Assembly: GCF_021390715.1 (NCBI RefSeq) | Contig: NZ_JAJGWT010000002.1 | Coordinates: 1 to 64,000 of the forward strand | Reading direction: 5' to 3' | DNA from: Tenacibaculum piscium | GTDB lineage: Bacteria; Bacteroidota; Bacteroidia; Flavobacteriales; Flavobacteriaceae | Length of the DNA: 64,000 nucleotides | Part shown: piece after piece, positions 8,116-18,209 of the stretch | How the letters are laid out: the number at the start of each line of letters is the position of its first letter | Position numbering within the stretch: the stretch's first letter is position 1 | Made by a program: the position numbers and the translations under genes | The notes under the pieces: generated by a model | Database searches by the model: none | What the model was told of the DNA's origin: nothing | What the model saw: the letters and a program-made list of their open reading frames with translations, nothing else

Positions 8116-10932
8116 TTAAAATCGATAATTAACATTTAGAAAATAGGTTGCGCCTCTACCGTACCAATATTTGCTAGAAAAGCTTGGCGTTTGGTTGGCA
8201 TTATCGTTATTTTCTAGTTGATAATTGGCGGTTCTACCTTGTTCGTAGCCTCCTGTTTTGTATTCTTTATGTAAGATATTTGTTGCACTCGCAAAGAATC
8301 CGATATATTTATTTTTAGCAATTCTCCAAGTTTTTCCACCGATAGCATTTAGTGTTGGATAGCTATCAAATTTTTCTTGGGATAATAATTTTCGAGCAGT
8401 ATTAGGGTCATATTCAGGGAAGAATTGAGTATCATCACTAATAAAAGACGTGGTTCTTTTTATTGGCGAAACATCGACATAAGCCTCACTTAAATAATTG
8501 GCAGTTACTCCAAAAAACCAATATTCGGGGTCTCGATATTCAAATCCGAAGGAATATACTTTTTGTGGTCCTGAAGCGATTTTATAATTTTTAAGCATTG
8601 TTTTTCCATAATTTTTGACACCTTTTGTATCGAAACCTGCTTTTTTTGAATCTTCGCTTATTTCTGATGCCAAGACAATATTTGGATTATTCGCATAGGA
8701 ATATTGCCCGATATTTGCGGCGGCTTTGATTTTAAAACTTGCCAATACTTGTGCTTCAATTCCTAATTCTGTTCCAAAATGATTTTTTTTGATGCCTGTT
8801 ACAATTTCTTGTACAAAAAGATTATCGGCACTGGTAAAATAAAATGCAATATCGGTATCGTTTGTAATTTGGGTATAAAATCCAGTTAATTTTGCGGTAA
8901 CAAATGGCGTTCTTAGAATATAACTGATATCGAGTGCGTTTGTTTTGGGCATTATTTCGGCTATTTTTAGCTGATGTACTTGATTAACGGTTAAGTTATT
9001 AGCTCTTGAATTGGCAAAAGAATTTCGAATTGACGGTGCTTTTTTAAGATATGCTCCATTAAAATCGATTAAATGTCTTCCAGAGATTTTGTAGGTAATT
9101 CCTGCTTTAATTCCGTATCCGAGGAAGTTTAATTTTTCAGATTTCCCAAAAGAGGTTGGTATTTCAGGATTTGTGGCATCACCAGGAAAAATTCCATTTT
9201 TATACAAGCCATTTCGTTGATAACTGGTGTTTTTCACAGTTCCTGCAATAAAAAAATCTGCTTTATGATATTTGAATTGTAGTTGAGCAAAACCGCCATA
9301 TACATTGGCATCTATCTCATAATTATATTTAAATCGGTCTCCTTTTTTCACAATTCTATTAGGATTTAATAAATCATTTTGATAGTCATCTTGTCCTAAA
9401 TTTCCAAACTTATTAATATCTAAATAACCTTCTGCTCCAAATAAATCGAGGACACTTGCAAAATTTTCGGAGTTTAATTTTTGATAAAATGCGCTAGTTG
9501 TCAGTGCTATATTTTCTGATATTTCGGAATTTAAAATATTATTTACGCTCCATTGTTTGTCATCATTTCTGTCTTCGTATTGTGCAAATAGAGCGTTTTC
9601 TTTACTATTTTGATTTCCGATATATAAATCTTTCCAATTTAATTGTCCATCATTTTTAAAATTGACTAATGATTTGTAGGCATTTTCGTGGTCGATTTTA
9701 TAATCATCATTTAAAAAATAGTTGGGTAATTTTCGATAATATGTTGGGCTTGGGTCGTTTCCGCCGTTAAAATCGATGCGACTATTTCCAATTTCTCCAA
9801 ATTGATAAGCGATACCCGTTTGCAGTCGTGTTTTTGGGTTGATATTCCAATAATGGTTGAACATTATCAAGGGTTCATCGACTCTTTTAATTCGGGCATT
9901 TCTAATTTTTCCTTGTTGATATCCCCAATATGGATTGTATTTAATTCCTTTGATATCGTATACTTCTTGGGTATTTGCCGCTGCTTTTCCTCGATGATTT
10001 TGAGTAAAAATTCCTGTAAAATTAATACTATGTTTTTGATTCAGCACATTTTCGGCGCTTATAAAAAATGAATTTGCATTGTAGGAAGCACCTTCTGTAA
10101 ATCCTTGATTTGCATATCTTTTACTTGCAGAAACGGCAATTGCCCAATTATTTTTAAGGATACCTGTGGCATACATTGCCATAAATCGGTGTGTGTAACT
10201 TCTGTTTGAGGAAGCATAAGAAATGCGTCCTCCTTGGCGATATTCGGAAGCACGAGTGCTCATATTTGTTGCTCCTAAAACGCCTCCAAACGTATGGTTT
10301 GAGGGTGATAATCCATTACTAAAATCTTGATTTCGCAGCACATCATTTAAGCCTCCCCAATTGCTCCACTGTGGTCTTCCGTTGTATAATTTATTCATTT
10401 CAATACCGTTGATAAGTATTTTTGCATTATCCGAATCGAGTCCTTTTATCCTATAAAAAGAAGAACTCCATTCAAAAGCGGCGGCACGTAAATAGGTATC
10501 TTTAGTGGCTTGTAATAGTCCTGAAATATTATCGGCGGTACTTTCATCGTCATTTAATTCGTCATCGGTAAGTATAATTGTACTTACATCATCATATACT
10601 TGGATATTTTCATATAAAAAAATAGTACCTAAATTGATGTTTTTATCGGTTACTAGTATGGGAAAATATTGAGTTTCGAATCCTTTAAAAGAAATGATAA
10701 GTTGTTGTTTTTCTTCTGATATCCTTTTTGATATTCCTTTTAAATGAAAAACGCCGTTTGAATTTGTAAGGGTTTTTATTTCTGAAGTTTTTGCATTTTT
10801 TAGTATGATAGTAACGCCTTGTAATGGAATTTCAGTATCGGCATGAATAACAACACCTTTTACACTACTTTGTGCATTTACAATTTCAAAAAATAATAAG
10901 AATAAAACGATTGTTACTATAAAATCACGCAT
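8116..10932 (-). CDS. TonB-dependent outer-membrane receptor with N-terminal carboxypeptidase-regulatory-like domain
   Basis: 938 aa. Signal peptide at 1-20, ending FFEIVNA. A CarboxypepD_reg-like beta-sandwich (about 22-105: VKGVVIHADTEIPLQGVTI) is typical of Bacteroidota receptors. A plug domain follows (about 125-240: KGLDSDNAKILINGIEMNK, GVLGATNMSTR). The rest is a 22-strand-type barrel ending in Phe (YFLNVNYRF). It takes up a ligand across the outer membrane with energy from TonB/ExbBD. The neighbours, a DUF5689/LTD lipoprotein downstream and a secreted endonuclease/exonuclease/phosphatase divergently upstream, point to a nucleic-acid breakdown product or other phosphoester rather than a sugar. 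The ligand is inference. Confidence 0.92.
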   Translation of the reverse strand: MRDFIVTIVLFLLFFEIVNAQSSVKGVVIHADTEIPLQGVTIILKNAKTSEIKTLTNSNGVFHLKGISKRISEEKQQLIISFKGFETQYFPILVTDKNINLGTIFLYENIQVYDDVSTIILTDDELNDDESTADNISGLLQATKDTYLRAAAFEWSSSFYRIKGLDSDNAKILINGIEMNKLYNGRPQWSNWGGLNDVLRNQDFSNGLSPSNHTFGGVLGATNMSTRASEYRQGGRISYASSNRSYTHRFMAMYATGILKNNWAIAVSASKRYANQGFTEGASYNANSFFISAENVLNQKHSINFTGIFTQNHRGKAAANTQEVYDIKGIKYNPYWGYQQGKIRNARIKRVDEPLIMFNHYWNINPKTRLQTGIAYQFGEIGNSRIDFNGGNDPSPTYYRKLPNYFLNDDYKIDHENAYKSLVNFKNDGQLNWKDLYIGNQNSKENALFAQYEDRNDDKQWSVNNILNSEISENIALTTSAFYQKLNSENFASVLDLFGAEGYLDINKFGNLGQDDYQNDLLNPNRIVKKGDRFKYNYEIDANVYGGFAQLQFKYHKADFFIAGTVKNTSYQRNGLYKNGIFPGDATNPEIPTSFGKSEKLNFLGYGIKAGITYKISGRHLIDFNGAYLKKAPSIRNSFANSRANNLTVNQVHQLKIAEIMPKTNALDISYILRTPFVTAKLTGFYTQITNDTDIAFYFTSADNLFVQEIVTGIKKNHFGTELGIEAQVLASFKIKAAANIGQYSYANNPNIVLASEISEDSKKAGFDTKGVKNYGKTMLKNYKIASGPQKVYSFGFEYRDPEYWFFGVTANYLSEAYVDVSPIKRTTSFISDDTQFFPEYDPNTARKLLSQEKFDSYPTLNAIGGKTWRIAKNKYIGFFASATNILHKEYKTGGYEQGRTANYQLENNDNANQTPSFSSKYWYGRGATYFLNVNYRF

Positions 10933-11081
10933 AAAAACTTGTTAAAAATAAATATTATTTTATTTTGAAAAATAGAAATACGTTGTGTTTAGTTTGTTAA
11001 GTTATCATTATGCTATTTATTTAATATATTATGTTTTTGTAATTAATTTTTATGTTTCTTTAGCGTATTAATTTTATTTAG

Positions 11082-12167
11082 ATGAAAAACATTTTTTTAT
11101 GGTTATTGGTTAGTTGTATGATTTGTGTTTCTTTTTCGGAATGTTTTTCACAATCGGCACAAAAGAAATATAAAATACGAACTGTTGGATTTTACAATCT
11201 TGAAAATCTTTTTGATACGGTAAATGATATCGAAAAAAATGATGAAGCGAGTCCTATTATGGAAATTAAGGGTGATAAGCAACAAATTTACTGGGATAAA
11301 ATTGATAAACTTGGCGATGTTATTTTACAATTAGGAGCTGAAAAAACAAAAACGAGTCCTGCAATTTTGGGTGTTGCTGAGGTTGAGAATCGGAAAGTTT
11401 TGGAAGATTTAGTTGCTTCAAAAAACCTTAAAGATAAAAATTACGATATTATTCATTTTGATTCTCCAGATAAACGAGGTATTGATGTGGGTTTATTATA
11501 TCAAAAAAGATATTTTAAACCGATTCATTATCAGGCTTTCAATCCTGGAATTTATCGTGATGGCAGAAAAGTTCACACTCGTGATATTTTATGGGTTGCT
11601 GGATATTTGGATGATGAATTAATTCATATTTTGGTTAATCATTGGCCATCTCGCCGAGGAGGTGAGGCAAAAAGTCGTCCCTTGCGTGAAAAGGCAGCGT
11701 ATAAAGTAACTCAAATTATTGAAAAAATAAGAGTTGATACTCCGAAGGCAAAAATTTTAATTATAGGTGATTTTAATGATGATCCTATTAATAGTAGTCT
11801 TAAAAATGTTTTAAAAACGGTTTCGAAAAAGAAGTTACTTCAAGAAAATGATTTGTATAATCCTTATGAAAATATGTTTCGTCGTGGTTTTAATACGTTA
11901 GGATATCGAGATAATATAAATTTATTTGATCAAATTATCATCAGTAGTGAGTTGGTTGCTTTTGATAAAAAGAATGATTTTTCCACTTTTAAAATGTTCA
12001 AAGCGGGTATTTTCAACAAGCGATTTTTAACCGAAAAAAAGGGTCGTTATAAAGGTTATCCTTTTAGAAGTTTTTCTTATGGAAAATACACAGGAGGTTA
12101 CAGCGACCATTATCCGGTGTATCTGTATTTAATCAAAGAGCTTGATGAAAATATTAAAAAAGAATAG
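11082..12167 (+). CDS. Secreted endonuclease/exonuclease/phosphatase (EEP) family enzyme
   Basis: 361 aa with a signal peptide (cleavage after about residue 24, CFSQ-SAQ). The DNase I-like fold is readable: YNLENLFD (38-45, metal/Asn), AEVEN with Glu100, NHWPSR (186-191, catalytic His region), GDFND (229-233), DNINLFDQIIIS, and terminal GGYSDHYPV with the last catalytic His. All catalytic positions look intact. It should cut DNA, RNA or another phosphodiester or phosphoester outside the cell or in the periplasm. It is divergent from the TonB receptor gene (149 bp between starts). No type IX C-terminal sorting domain is visible. Confidence 0.9.
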   Translation: MKNIFLWLLVSCMICVSFSECFSQSAQKKYKIRTVGFYNLENLFDTVNDIEKNDEASPIMEIKGDKQQIYWDKIDKLGDVILQLGAEKTKTSPAILGVAEVENRKVLEDLVASKNLKDKNYDIIHFDSPDKRGIDVGLLYQKRYFKPIHYQAFNPGIYRDGRKVHTRDILWVAGYLDDELIHILVNHWPSRRGGEAKSRPLREKAAYKVTQIIEKIRVDTPKAKILIIGDFNDDPINSSLKNVLKTVSKKKLLQENDLYNPYENMFRRGFNTLGYRDNINLFDQIIISSELVAFDKKNDFSTFKMFKAGIFNKRFLTEKKGRYKGYPFRSFSYGKYTGGYSDHYPVYLYLIKELDENIKKE

Positions 12168-12194
12168 TGTTTTAGTATTTTTTTTTTATTTTTT

Positions 12195-12380
12195 GGAGCT
12201 ATTTCCCGCTTTCCGCACTCGCTTTTTTTTTGAAGAAAAATCAAAAAAAAGAGCTCAAACAAATGCTTCAATCGGGGCTAAGTCTATTTATTGTGTTTGT
12301 TTTTCAGCTATTTAGTTTCGTTTTTTTTATGCTATCGCGAGTATCTTGCTCGTACCGATAAAAATAAGAGTTAAAAATAG
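12195..12380 (-). repeat. Dispersed repeat R1, copy B (long form)
   Basis: Reverse-complement near-copy of 991-1,178, including the CGAG...CTCG hairpin (here near 12,335-12,358) and the hairpin core. It begins 28 nt after the EEP gene and, since it reads AGCTATTTCCCGC...GCTTTTTTTTTG on the plus strand, may also act as that gene's terminator. The two long copies differ by scattered substitutions and small A/T-run length changes. Confidence 0.85.
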
Positions 12381-12404
12381 AAAACTAAAAATACATAAAT
12401 AATC

Positions 12405-12724
12405 TATGAGTTAGAGTACTTTTTTTCTTTCAAAAAAATGATATCGAGATTTTTTTTAGCATCAAAATTTATCAACACAAAATAACTCAAATTCTCGATA
12501 TCATTTTTAATTCCTTTTAGACATTAAAATCACTCGAATTGACAAAATCATCAAAAAAAAGGAAATAACTACGGCAAATCAGGATGCGAAACTGAAATAA
12601 ATTCAGTTTGACGCATTTTTATTTTAAAACAAGGGGTTTTAACCCCTTGCCATACTATTTTGATGTTACAAACATTTTTGGAATAAAATTCAAACAGGCT
12701 CTCAGATGAAATTTAAACAGTTTC
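12405..12724 (-). repeat. Dispersed repeat R2, copy 1 (MITE-like)
   Basis: Matches 23,789-24,078 in the opposite orientation over almost its whole length. Elements in common: a 12-bp stem ATGATATCGAGA (12,438-12,449) / TCTCGATATCAT (12,493-12,504); ATCACTCGAATTGACA (from 12,529); a block with CAAATCAGGATGCG (12,576-12,589); and the hairpin AAACTGAA/TTCAGTTT. Compared with the other copy it carries an additional GC-rich hairpin, CAAGGGGTT/AACCCCTTG (12,630-12,649), as if a smaller repeat were inserted. Its end abuts the stop codon of the next gene. Together with R1 copy B it fills nearly the whole 557-bp gap 12,168-12,724; no gene is seen there. Confidence 0.8.
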
Positions 12725-13069
12725 TTAGTTATTACAGATACCATTTAAGTATTTATTTATCTGCATTTGAAAGAGAGTTCCTTTTAATAAATCATGTATT
12801 TGTTCGAGTTCAACAGCGGAAACGGCCAAACTTATTTTATCCGAAGGAGTTTGTAATAAGATAGATTTACAGTTTTGACCTTTGATACAAGTAGCACAAT
12901 TTTTTTGACTTTTTGAATGGATTACTTTTTCTGAAAATTCTTCGATTTCATTTTCAGTTAAATGAAAACCAGTATCTCTGAATATTATCTGGACTAAACG
13001 ATTATTAGCTTCTTTCCAACAAAACGAAATTCCAATATTATTATCGTATATTTTTAGAACACCTTCCAT
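12725..13069 (-). CDS. Conserved small protein of unknown function, probably iron-regulated
   Basis: 114 aa, soluble, no signal peptide, start ATG 13,069. Not recognised. Visible features are a Cys cluster CATCIKGQNC (CxxCx4C) in the middle, an alternating hydrophobic first half (ILKIYDNNIGISFCW, RLVQIIFRDTGF) and a C-terminal helical end with a further Cys. Upstream, a possible -7 box TATATTTG (13,112-13,119, minus strand) is preceded by a perfect 10-bp-arm palindrome at 13,133-13,157 that resembles a Fur box, so iron control is plausible. The stop codon directly touches repeat R2. A metal- or Fe-S-related role is only a guess. Confidence 0.75.
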   Translation of the reverse strand: MEGVLKIYDNNIGISFCWKEANNRLVQIIFRDTGFHLTENEIEEFSEKVIHSKSQKNCATCIKGQNCKSILLQTPSDKISLAVSAVELEQIHDLLKGTLFQMQINKYLNGICNN

Positions 13070-13111
13070 AGTTACTTTTTTAAATGCTTATTAATACTTT
13101 TTATATGGAAG

Positions 13112-13157
13112 CAAATATATCATTTTCTTTCATTTATTTAGATTTATTCTAAATAAA
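13112..13157 (-). promoter_or_regulatory. Promoter with Fur-box-like palindrome
   Basis: The palindrome TTTATTTAGA-N5-TCTAAATAAA (13,133-13,157) has perfect 10-bp arms. It occupies the position expected for the -33 region of a promoter whose -7 box, TATATTTG, is at 13,112-13,119 on the minus strand. The shape TTTAGA-N-TCTAAA resembles iron-responsive operators of flavobacteria as I remember them. There is no G/C stem or T-run, so it is not a terminator. Confidence 0.55.
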
Positions 13158-13173
13158 ATGTATTTTTTAAATA

Positions 13174-13200
13174 GTAGTGACGAACTTATGTGTTCGCCCA
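13174..13200. repeat. Short dispersed hairpin repeat R3, copy 1
   Basis: The reverse complement of this segment matches 26,351-26,375 (GGCGAACACATAGGTTCGCC type). The arms GAAC/GTTC surround an ACATA-type loop. It lies downstream of infB and upstream of the small Cys-cluster gene. Such GGGCGAAC...GTTCGCCC palindromes recur between genes in flavobacteria. Confidence 0.6.
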
Positions 13201-13287
13201 CTTTTGATTTGTTAATTTGTTTAATTATTAATTTTGATTACAATTAGTAAAGAAAAAAGAAAGGAAATCAGTAAATATTACGAACAA

Positions 13288-13317
13288 AAAAAGACAGCTT
13301 ATATAAGCTGTCTTTTT
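13288..13317 (-). terminator. Terminator of the rimP-nusA-infB operon
   Basis: A perfect 30-nt palindrome (AAAAAGACAGCTTAT and its complement) whose minus-strand reading ends in a T-run. It begins 32 nt after the infB stop codon. Confidence 0.85.
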
Positions 13318-13348
13318 AAAATTATAATTTTATGTTTTAAAACTTCTA

Positions 13349-16279
13349 TTATTTAAGTTTTTTCTTAACGGCTATTTCGGTGTATGCTTCAATAACATCT
13401 CCTTCAATAATATCGTTATATCCTTTTATTTGAACACCACAATCGTATCCTTTTGTAACTTCTTTCACATCATCTTTGAAACGTTTTAATGATGTTAATA
13501 CTCCATCATGAACAACGATTCCATCTCTAATAATACGGATTTTAGCATCTCTTGTAATTTTACCACTTATTACCATACAACCAGCAATGTTTCCAACTTT
13601 AGAGATTTTATAAACTTCTCTAATTTCCACATTACCAAGAATTTCTTCTTTCATTTCAGGAGATAACATTCCTTCCATGGCGTCTTTCAGGTCATTAATA
13701 GCGTCATAAATAATAGAATATGTTCTAATATCTACTTCTTCTCTATCGGCAACTACACGAGCATTTCCTTGCGGACGCACATTAAATCCAACGATAATTG
13801 CATCAGATGCGGTTGCTAATAATACATCAGATTCAGTAATTGCTCCAACTCCTTTATGTAAAATATTTACTTGAATTTCTTCTGTAGATAATTTCTGGAA
13901 AGAATCGGTTAATGCTTCTACGGAACCATCTACATCTCCTTTTAAGATAATGTTTAATTCTTTGAAATCTCCTAAGGCAATACGACGACCAATTTCTGCT
14001 AATGTTAATGTTTTTTGCGTTCTTACAGATTGTTCACGTTGTAATTGAGAACGTTTTGCTGCAATTTGCTTCGCTTCACGCTCATCTTCAAATACATTAA
14101 ACTTATCACCTGCTTGAGGTGCTCCGTCTAATCCTAAGATTGATACTGGTGTTGATGGTCCGGCAGCTAAAACTTTAGCTCCTTTATCATCAAACATAGC
14201 TCTAACTTTACCACTATGTTTTCCTGCTAAAATATAATCTCCAATTTTTAGAGTACCTGCTTGTACTAAAATTGTTGATACATATCCTCTACCTTTATCT
14301 AATAAAGCTTCTACAACTGCTCCTGTAGCTTTTTTATTAGGGTTTGCTTTTAATTCTAATATTTCAGCTTCTAGTAATACTTTTTCAAGTAATTCTTCAA
14401 CTCCTTGCCCTGTTTTAGCTGATATTTCTTGCGATTGAATATTTCCACCCCAATCTTCAACTAATAAATTCATCGCTGATAATTGTGTTTTAATATTATC
14501 AGGATTTGCGTTTTGCTTATCAATTTTGTTGATAGCAAATATAATAGGAACTCCAGCAGCTTGTGCATGAGATATTGCTTCTTTTGTTTGAGGCATTACA
14601 TCATCATCGGCAGCTACTACAATAATTACTAAATCGGTTACTTGAGCTCCACGAGCACGCATTGCTGTAAAGGCTTCGTGACCAGGTGTGTCTAAGAAGG
14701 CGATTTTTTGATCTCCAACTTGTACTGAATACGCACCAATATGTTGTGTAATTCCTCCTGATTCACCTTCAATTACATTTGCTTTACGAATATAATCTAA
14801 CAGCGATGTTTTACCATGATCTACGTGACCCATTACGGTAATAATTGGCGCACGATTTATTAAATCTTCTGGTTTATCTTGAACTTCTTCAATAGATTCT
14901 TCTACTTCAGCGCCTACAAATTCTACTTTATAATTAAATTCTTCAGCAACAATAACTAATGTTTCCGCGTCTAAACGCTGATTCATTGTTACCATCATTC
15001 CAAGCATCATACAAGAAGAAATAATGTTTGTTACAGGAACATCCATCATGGTCGCAACTTCACTTACGGTAACAAATTCTGTTACTTTTAAGATTTTGTT
15101 ATCTAACGCTTGTGCTTCTAATTCAGCTTCAGTGTGTTCTCTGTGCGCCTCTCTTTTATTTCTACGATATTTAGCTCCTTTTCCTCTTTTAGATTTCCCT
15201 TGAAGTCTTTCTAAAGTTTCACGTACTTGTTTTTGTACTTCAGCTTCAGTTGGTTCTTCTTTTTTAACGGCAGGTCTTTGAGCGGCTCTTCCTCTAAATG
15301 GGGTACGATTTCCTCCTGTTCTATTTTGAGCAGGTCTTACGGTTCTAGCGGTTCCTGTTGTTCTAGGAGTACCTGGTTTGCTAATTCTTTTACGCTTTCT
15401 TTTATCTGCGTCAGTTTTAGCTTCTGGTTTTTTCTTTTTAGGTCTTTCAAATTGTTTTAAATCAATTTTGATACCTGTAATTTTTGGACCATCAAGTTTT
15501 TTATACTGTGTTTTTAATTTCACAGCATTTTCGGCAGTAATTTCAACAGGTTTTTCTGTTTTTACTTCCTCAGGTTTTGTTTCTGTAACCTTTTTAACTT
15601 GTTTAACTTCTTTAATTTCTATTTTCTTAGGTGCTTCTCTTTTCACTACCTCTGGCTTAACTTCCTTATTTTTAACTTCTTTAGGTTGTTCAACCTTAAC
15701 AAATTCCTTTTTAACAGCGACTTTTTTATTTTCTGTTATTTTCTCGACTACTTTTGCTGTTTTATCAACATTTTGAGCGGCATCAGCATTTGGAGTTTTG
15801 TCTGTTGTTTTTTCAATTGTTTTCTCAACAGTTTTAGTTTCTTGAACAGGTTTTTTAACGACCTTTTCTTCTGACACTATTTTTTCTGGTGATTTTTTTT
15901 CTTCAACAGCTTTACCTGTTTTGATATCAATTTTACCGACAGTTTTAAACTCTAATCTTTTCGCTTTGGCTTTTAAAACTTCTTGTTTTTTAGCTTCGTC
16001 TTCTAACCGTTTCTTTTCTTGTTCTTCTTCTGCACGTTGACGGTTAGCTTCCTTTTCCTTACGCTTTTCTTCGCTTACTTCTTTAGAGGCTACTTTCTTA
16101 GATTTATCTGTTTGAAATCCATCAAATAATATTTGATATTCTGCATCAGAAATTTTAGCAGTAGGACGTGCTTCTATTTTATGACCATTTTTAGCCAAGT
16201 GTTCTACAGCTCTATCTAAAGAAATGTTTAATTCTCTTAATACTTTATTAAGTCTTATTAATTTGTTGCCTTCAGCCAT
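13349..16279 (-). CDS. infB: Translation initiation factor IF-2
   Basis: 976 aa. Residues 1-55 form the IF2_N helical domain ([21 protein letters not shown]). A very long Lys/Glu/Val-rich low-complexity linker follows to about residue 370, as usual in Bacteroidota. The G domain shows G1 GHVDHGKT (about 484-491), DTPGHEAF and NKID. EF-Tu-like domain II, the IF2 domain III and the C-terminal fMet-tRNA-binding domain follow. It brings initiator tRNA to the 30S subunit. It is the last gene of rimP-nusA-infB, with a 187-bp gap after nusA. That gap holds no promoter I can see, only a weak hairpin at 16,419-16,434. Confidence 0.97.
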   Translation of the reverse strand: MAEGNKLIRLNKVLRELNISLDRAVEHLAKNGHKIEARPTAKISDAEYQILFDGFQTDKSKKVASKEVSEEKRKEKEANRQRAEEEQEKKRLEDEAKKQEVLKAKAKRLEFKTVGKIDIKTGKAVEEKKSPEKIVSEEKVVKKPVQETKTVEKTIEKTTDKTPNADAAQNVDKTAKVVEKITENKKVAVKKEFVKVEQPKEVKNKEVKPEVVKREAPKKIEIKEVKQVKKVTETKPEEVKTEKPVEITAENAVKLKTQYKKLDGPKITGIKIDLKQFERPKKKKPEAKTDADKRKRKRISKPGTPRTTGTARTVRPAQNRTGGNRTPFRGRAAQRPAVKKEEPTEAEVQKQVRETLERLQGKSKRGKGAKYRRNKREAHREHTEAELEAQALDNKILKVTEFVTVSEVATMMDVPVTNIISSCMMLGMMVTMNQRLDAETLVIVAEEFNYKVEFVGAEVEESIEEVQDKPEDLINRAPIITVMGHVDHGKTSLLDYIRKANVIEGESGGITQHIGAYSVQVGDQKIAFLDTPGHEAFTAMRARGAQVTDLVIIVVAADDDVMPQTKEAISHAQAAGVPIIFAINKIDKQNANPDNIKTQLSAMNLLVEDWGGNIQSQEISAKTGQGVEELLEKVLLEAEILELKANPNKKATGAVVEALLDKGRGYVSTILVQAGTLKIGDYILAGKHSGKVRAMFDDKGAKVLAAGPSTPVSILGLDGAPQAGDKFNVFEDEREAKQIAAKRSQLQREQSVRTQKTLTLAEIGRRIALGDFKELNIILKGDVDGSVEALTDSFQKLSTEEIQVNILHKGVGAITESDVLLATASDAIIVGFNVRPQGNARVVADREEVDIRTYSIIYDAINDLKDAMEGMLSPEMKEEILGNVEIREVYKISKVGNIAGCMVISGKITRDAKIRIIRDGIVVHDGVLTSLKRFKDDVKEVTKGYDCGVQIKGYNDIIEGDVIEAYTEIAVKKKLK

Positions 16280-16466
16280 AAATTATTTTATACTTTATAT
16301 TCAAAAAACACACTTTATACGTTAAGTATTCTTAATTTTAATTTTTTCTAAAATTAGAGAATAATTAAGTGGTATAGTTACGTTTTTTTTCTTTTTTGAT
16401 CAGATTTTGCATTAATTATGATGAATTATCATCAATTAAATAGGAGACTGATTTCCTTTATGTTGA

Positions 16467-17723
16467 TTATTCTTCAAATTCTTCTCTTAGAACTCGCTGA
16501 ACATCTAATATTGTTTCTTCCTCTAAATCGGTTCTTTGTACTAACATTGAAACGTCTTTTTCAAGTACACTTTTCGCTGTTTCTAAACCTATTTTATTAA
16601 ATTCTGCAATTACCCAGTCTTCTATTTCATCAGAAAACTCTGTTAATTCGACATCTTCTTCTTCAATTCCTTCACGTTGCACGTCAATTTCGTATCCTGT
16701 TAATTCGCTTGCTAAACGGATATTTACTCCTGAACGTCCAATTGCTTTTGATACTTCTTCTGGTTTTAAAAGTACACTTACGCGTCCTTTTTTACCATTT
16801 TTTTCTTCCTCGTAAGGCTTAATATCTACGGATGTTACTTTTGCAGGGCTTAATGCTCTTGCAACAAATAACGCTTCATTTTTGGTATAATTAATTACAT
16901 CGATATTTTCGTTTCCTAATTCACGAACAATTCCGTGGATACGAGAACCTTTAACACCAACACAGGCTCCTACAGGATCAATTCTATCATCGTACGAATC
17001 TACGGCAACTTTTGCTTTATCACCAGGAATTCTAGCTACGCCTTCAATGGTAATTAGTCCATCAAAAACTTCAGGAATTTCTTGTTCAAACAACTTCACT
17101 AAAAATGCTGGTGAAGTTCTTGATAAAATTATAGCGGGTTTATTCCCTCTTAATTCTACTGATTTTATAACACCACGAACGGAGTCTCCTTTTCTAAAGA
17201 AGTCAGAACGAATTTGTTCACTTTTCGGCAAAACGATTTCGTTTCCTTCATCATCTAACAAAATTACGGCATTATGACGAATATGATGTACTTCTGCACT
17301 ATAAATTTCACCTTCTAAATCTTTAAAATGTTTAAAGATATTGGTACTATCGTGTTCTTGTATTTTAGAGATTAAGTTTTGACGTAATGCTAAAATTGCA
17401 CGTCTACCTAAATCAATTAATTTTACTTCTTCGGATACATCTTCACCAATTTCAAAATCTGGTTCAATTCTTCTTGCTTCGGCAAGTTCTATTTCTTCAT
17501 TATCATCTTCCGAAAAACCATCAGCAACAACAATTCTATTTCTCCAAATTTCTAAATCCCCTTTATCTGGGTTAATAATTATATCAAAGTTTTCATCAGA
17601 ACCAAACCTACGTTTTAATGCTGCACGAAAAACTTCCTCTAAGATAGACATTAGAGTAACTCTATCTATACTTTTATTATCTTTAAACTCTGAAAATGAC
17701 TCAATTAACGCAATATTTTCCAT
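16467..17723 (-). CDS. nusA: Transcription termination/antitermination factor NusA
   Basis: 418 aa. The N-terminal RNA-polymerase-binding domain occupies about 1-125 (LMSILEEVFRAALKRRFG). The S1 domain follows (about 135-205, IYSAEVHHIRHNAVILLDDEGNE), then two KH domains including ARIPGDKAKVAV, GACVGVKGSRIHGIVRELGNENIDVI and GRSGVNIRLASELTGYEIDV. The acidic C-terminus is short. It acts in pausing, termination and rRNA antitermination. It sits 12 bp after rimP in the standard rimP-nusA-infB order. In other bacteria NusA controls its own operon, which fits the attenuator-like hairpin at 18,210-18,231. Confidence 0.97.
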   Translation of the reverse strand: MENIALIESFSEFKDNKSIDRVTLMSILEEVFRAALKRRFGSDENFDIIINPDKGDLEIWRNRIVVADGFSEDDNEEIELAEARRIEPDFEIGEDVSEEVKLIDLGRRAILALRQNLISKIQEHDSTNIFKHFKDLEGEIYSAEVHHIRHNAVILLDDEGNEIVLPKSEQIRSDFFRKGDSVRGVIKSVELRGNKPAIILSRTSPAFLVKLFEQEIPEVFDGLITIEGVARIPGDKAKVAVDSYDDRIDPVGACVGVKGSRIHGIVRELGNENIDVINYTKNEALFVARALSPAKVTSVDIKPYEEEKNGKKGRVSVLLKPEEVSKAIGRSGVNIRLASELTGYEIDVQREGIEEEDVELTEFSDEIEDWVIAEFNKIGLETAKSVLEKDVSMLVQRTDLEEETILDVQRVLREEFEE

Positions 17724-17735
17724 TTCATTCTCTTA

Positions 17736-18197
17736 TTAAAATATGATCTTCACTTTTGCTTCCTTAATCTCTTCATACGGTAAAACTATTGTTTTCTCCA
17801 CCGTATGTTTCCCTTTTCCGATTGGTTTAGGCTCTCTTGCTTTCCAAAACAGGGTGATGTTTTCATCCGTTGCTTGGGTTAACGTTCCTTCAAATTCTTC
17901 GGTTGCTGTTTTAACTTTTAAAATTCGTTGGATGTTCTTTTTATACTGACGTTTAACGGTAAGCGGATGTGCAATATCTGGCGTTGTTACTTCTAGTGAA
18001 AAATCATCTTCTTCTCTGTCTAGATTATGCTCTATTTTTCTACTAATACGCATACATTCATTCAAAGGAACACCTGAATCACCATCAACAATCACTTTTA
18101 TTTTACTGTTTGCTAAAAACTGCAAATCAATTAAGAACAATGATTCATTTTCTAATAATGCTTCGTCTAATAATTCTTTAACTTTCTCTTGATTCAT
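17736..18197 (-). CDS. rimP: Ribosome maturation factor RimP
   Basis: 153 aa, within the usual range for the family. The N-terminal domain carries LFLIDLQFLANSKIKVIVDGDSGVPLNECMRISRKIE, with the conserved D-x-D-x-G-V turn and the I/S-R-x-I-E segment. The C-terminal SH3-like domain shows EGTLTQATDENITLFW. It helps assemble the 30S subunit. First gene of the operon; start ATG 18,197, about 55 nt after the expected transcription start. Confidence 0.95.
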   Translation of the reverse strand: MNQEKVKELLDEALLENESLFLIDLQFLANSKIKVIVDGDSGVPLNECMRISRKIEHNLDREEDDFSLEVTTPDIAHPLTVKRQYKKNIQRILKVKTATEEFEGTLTQATDENITLFWKAREPKPIGKGKHTVEKTIVLPYEEIKEAKVKIIF

Positions 18198-18209
18198 GCT
18201 ACGGTATAA

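Noticed and set aside
13133..13157. Palindrome as a transcription terminator
   Set aside because: It is pure A/T around the centre with no T-run after a G/C stem, and it sits upstream of a gene in promoter position.
15378..15874. Ser/Phe-rich plus-strand frames opposite infB
   Set aside because: Shadow of the Lys/Glu/Val-rich linker of IF-2.
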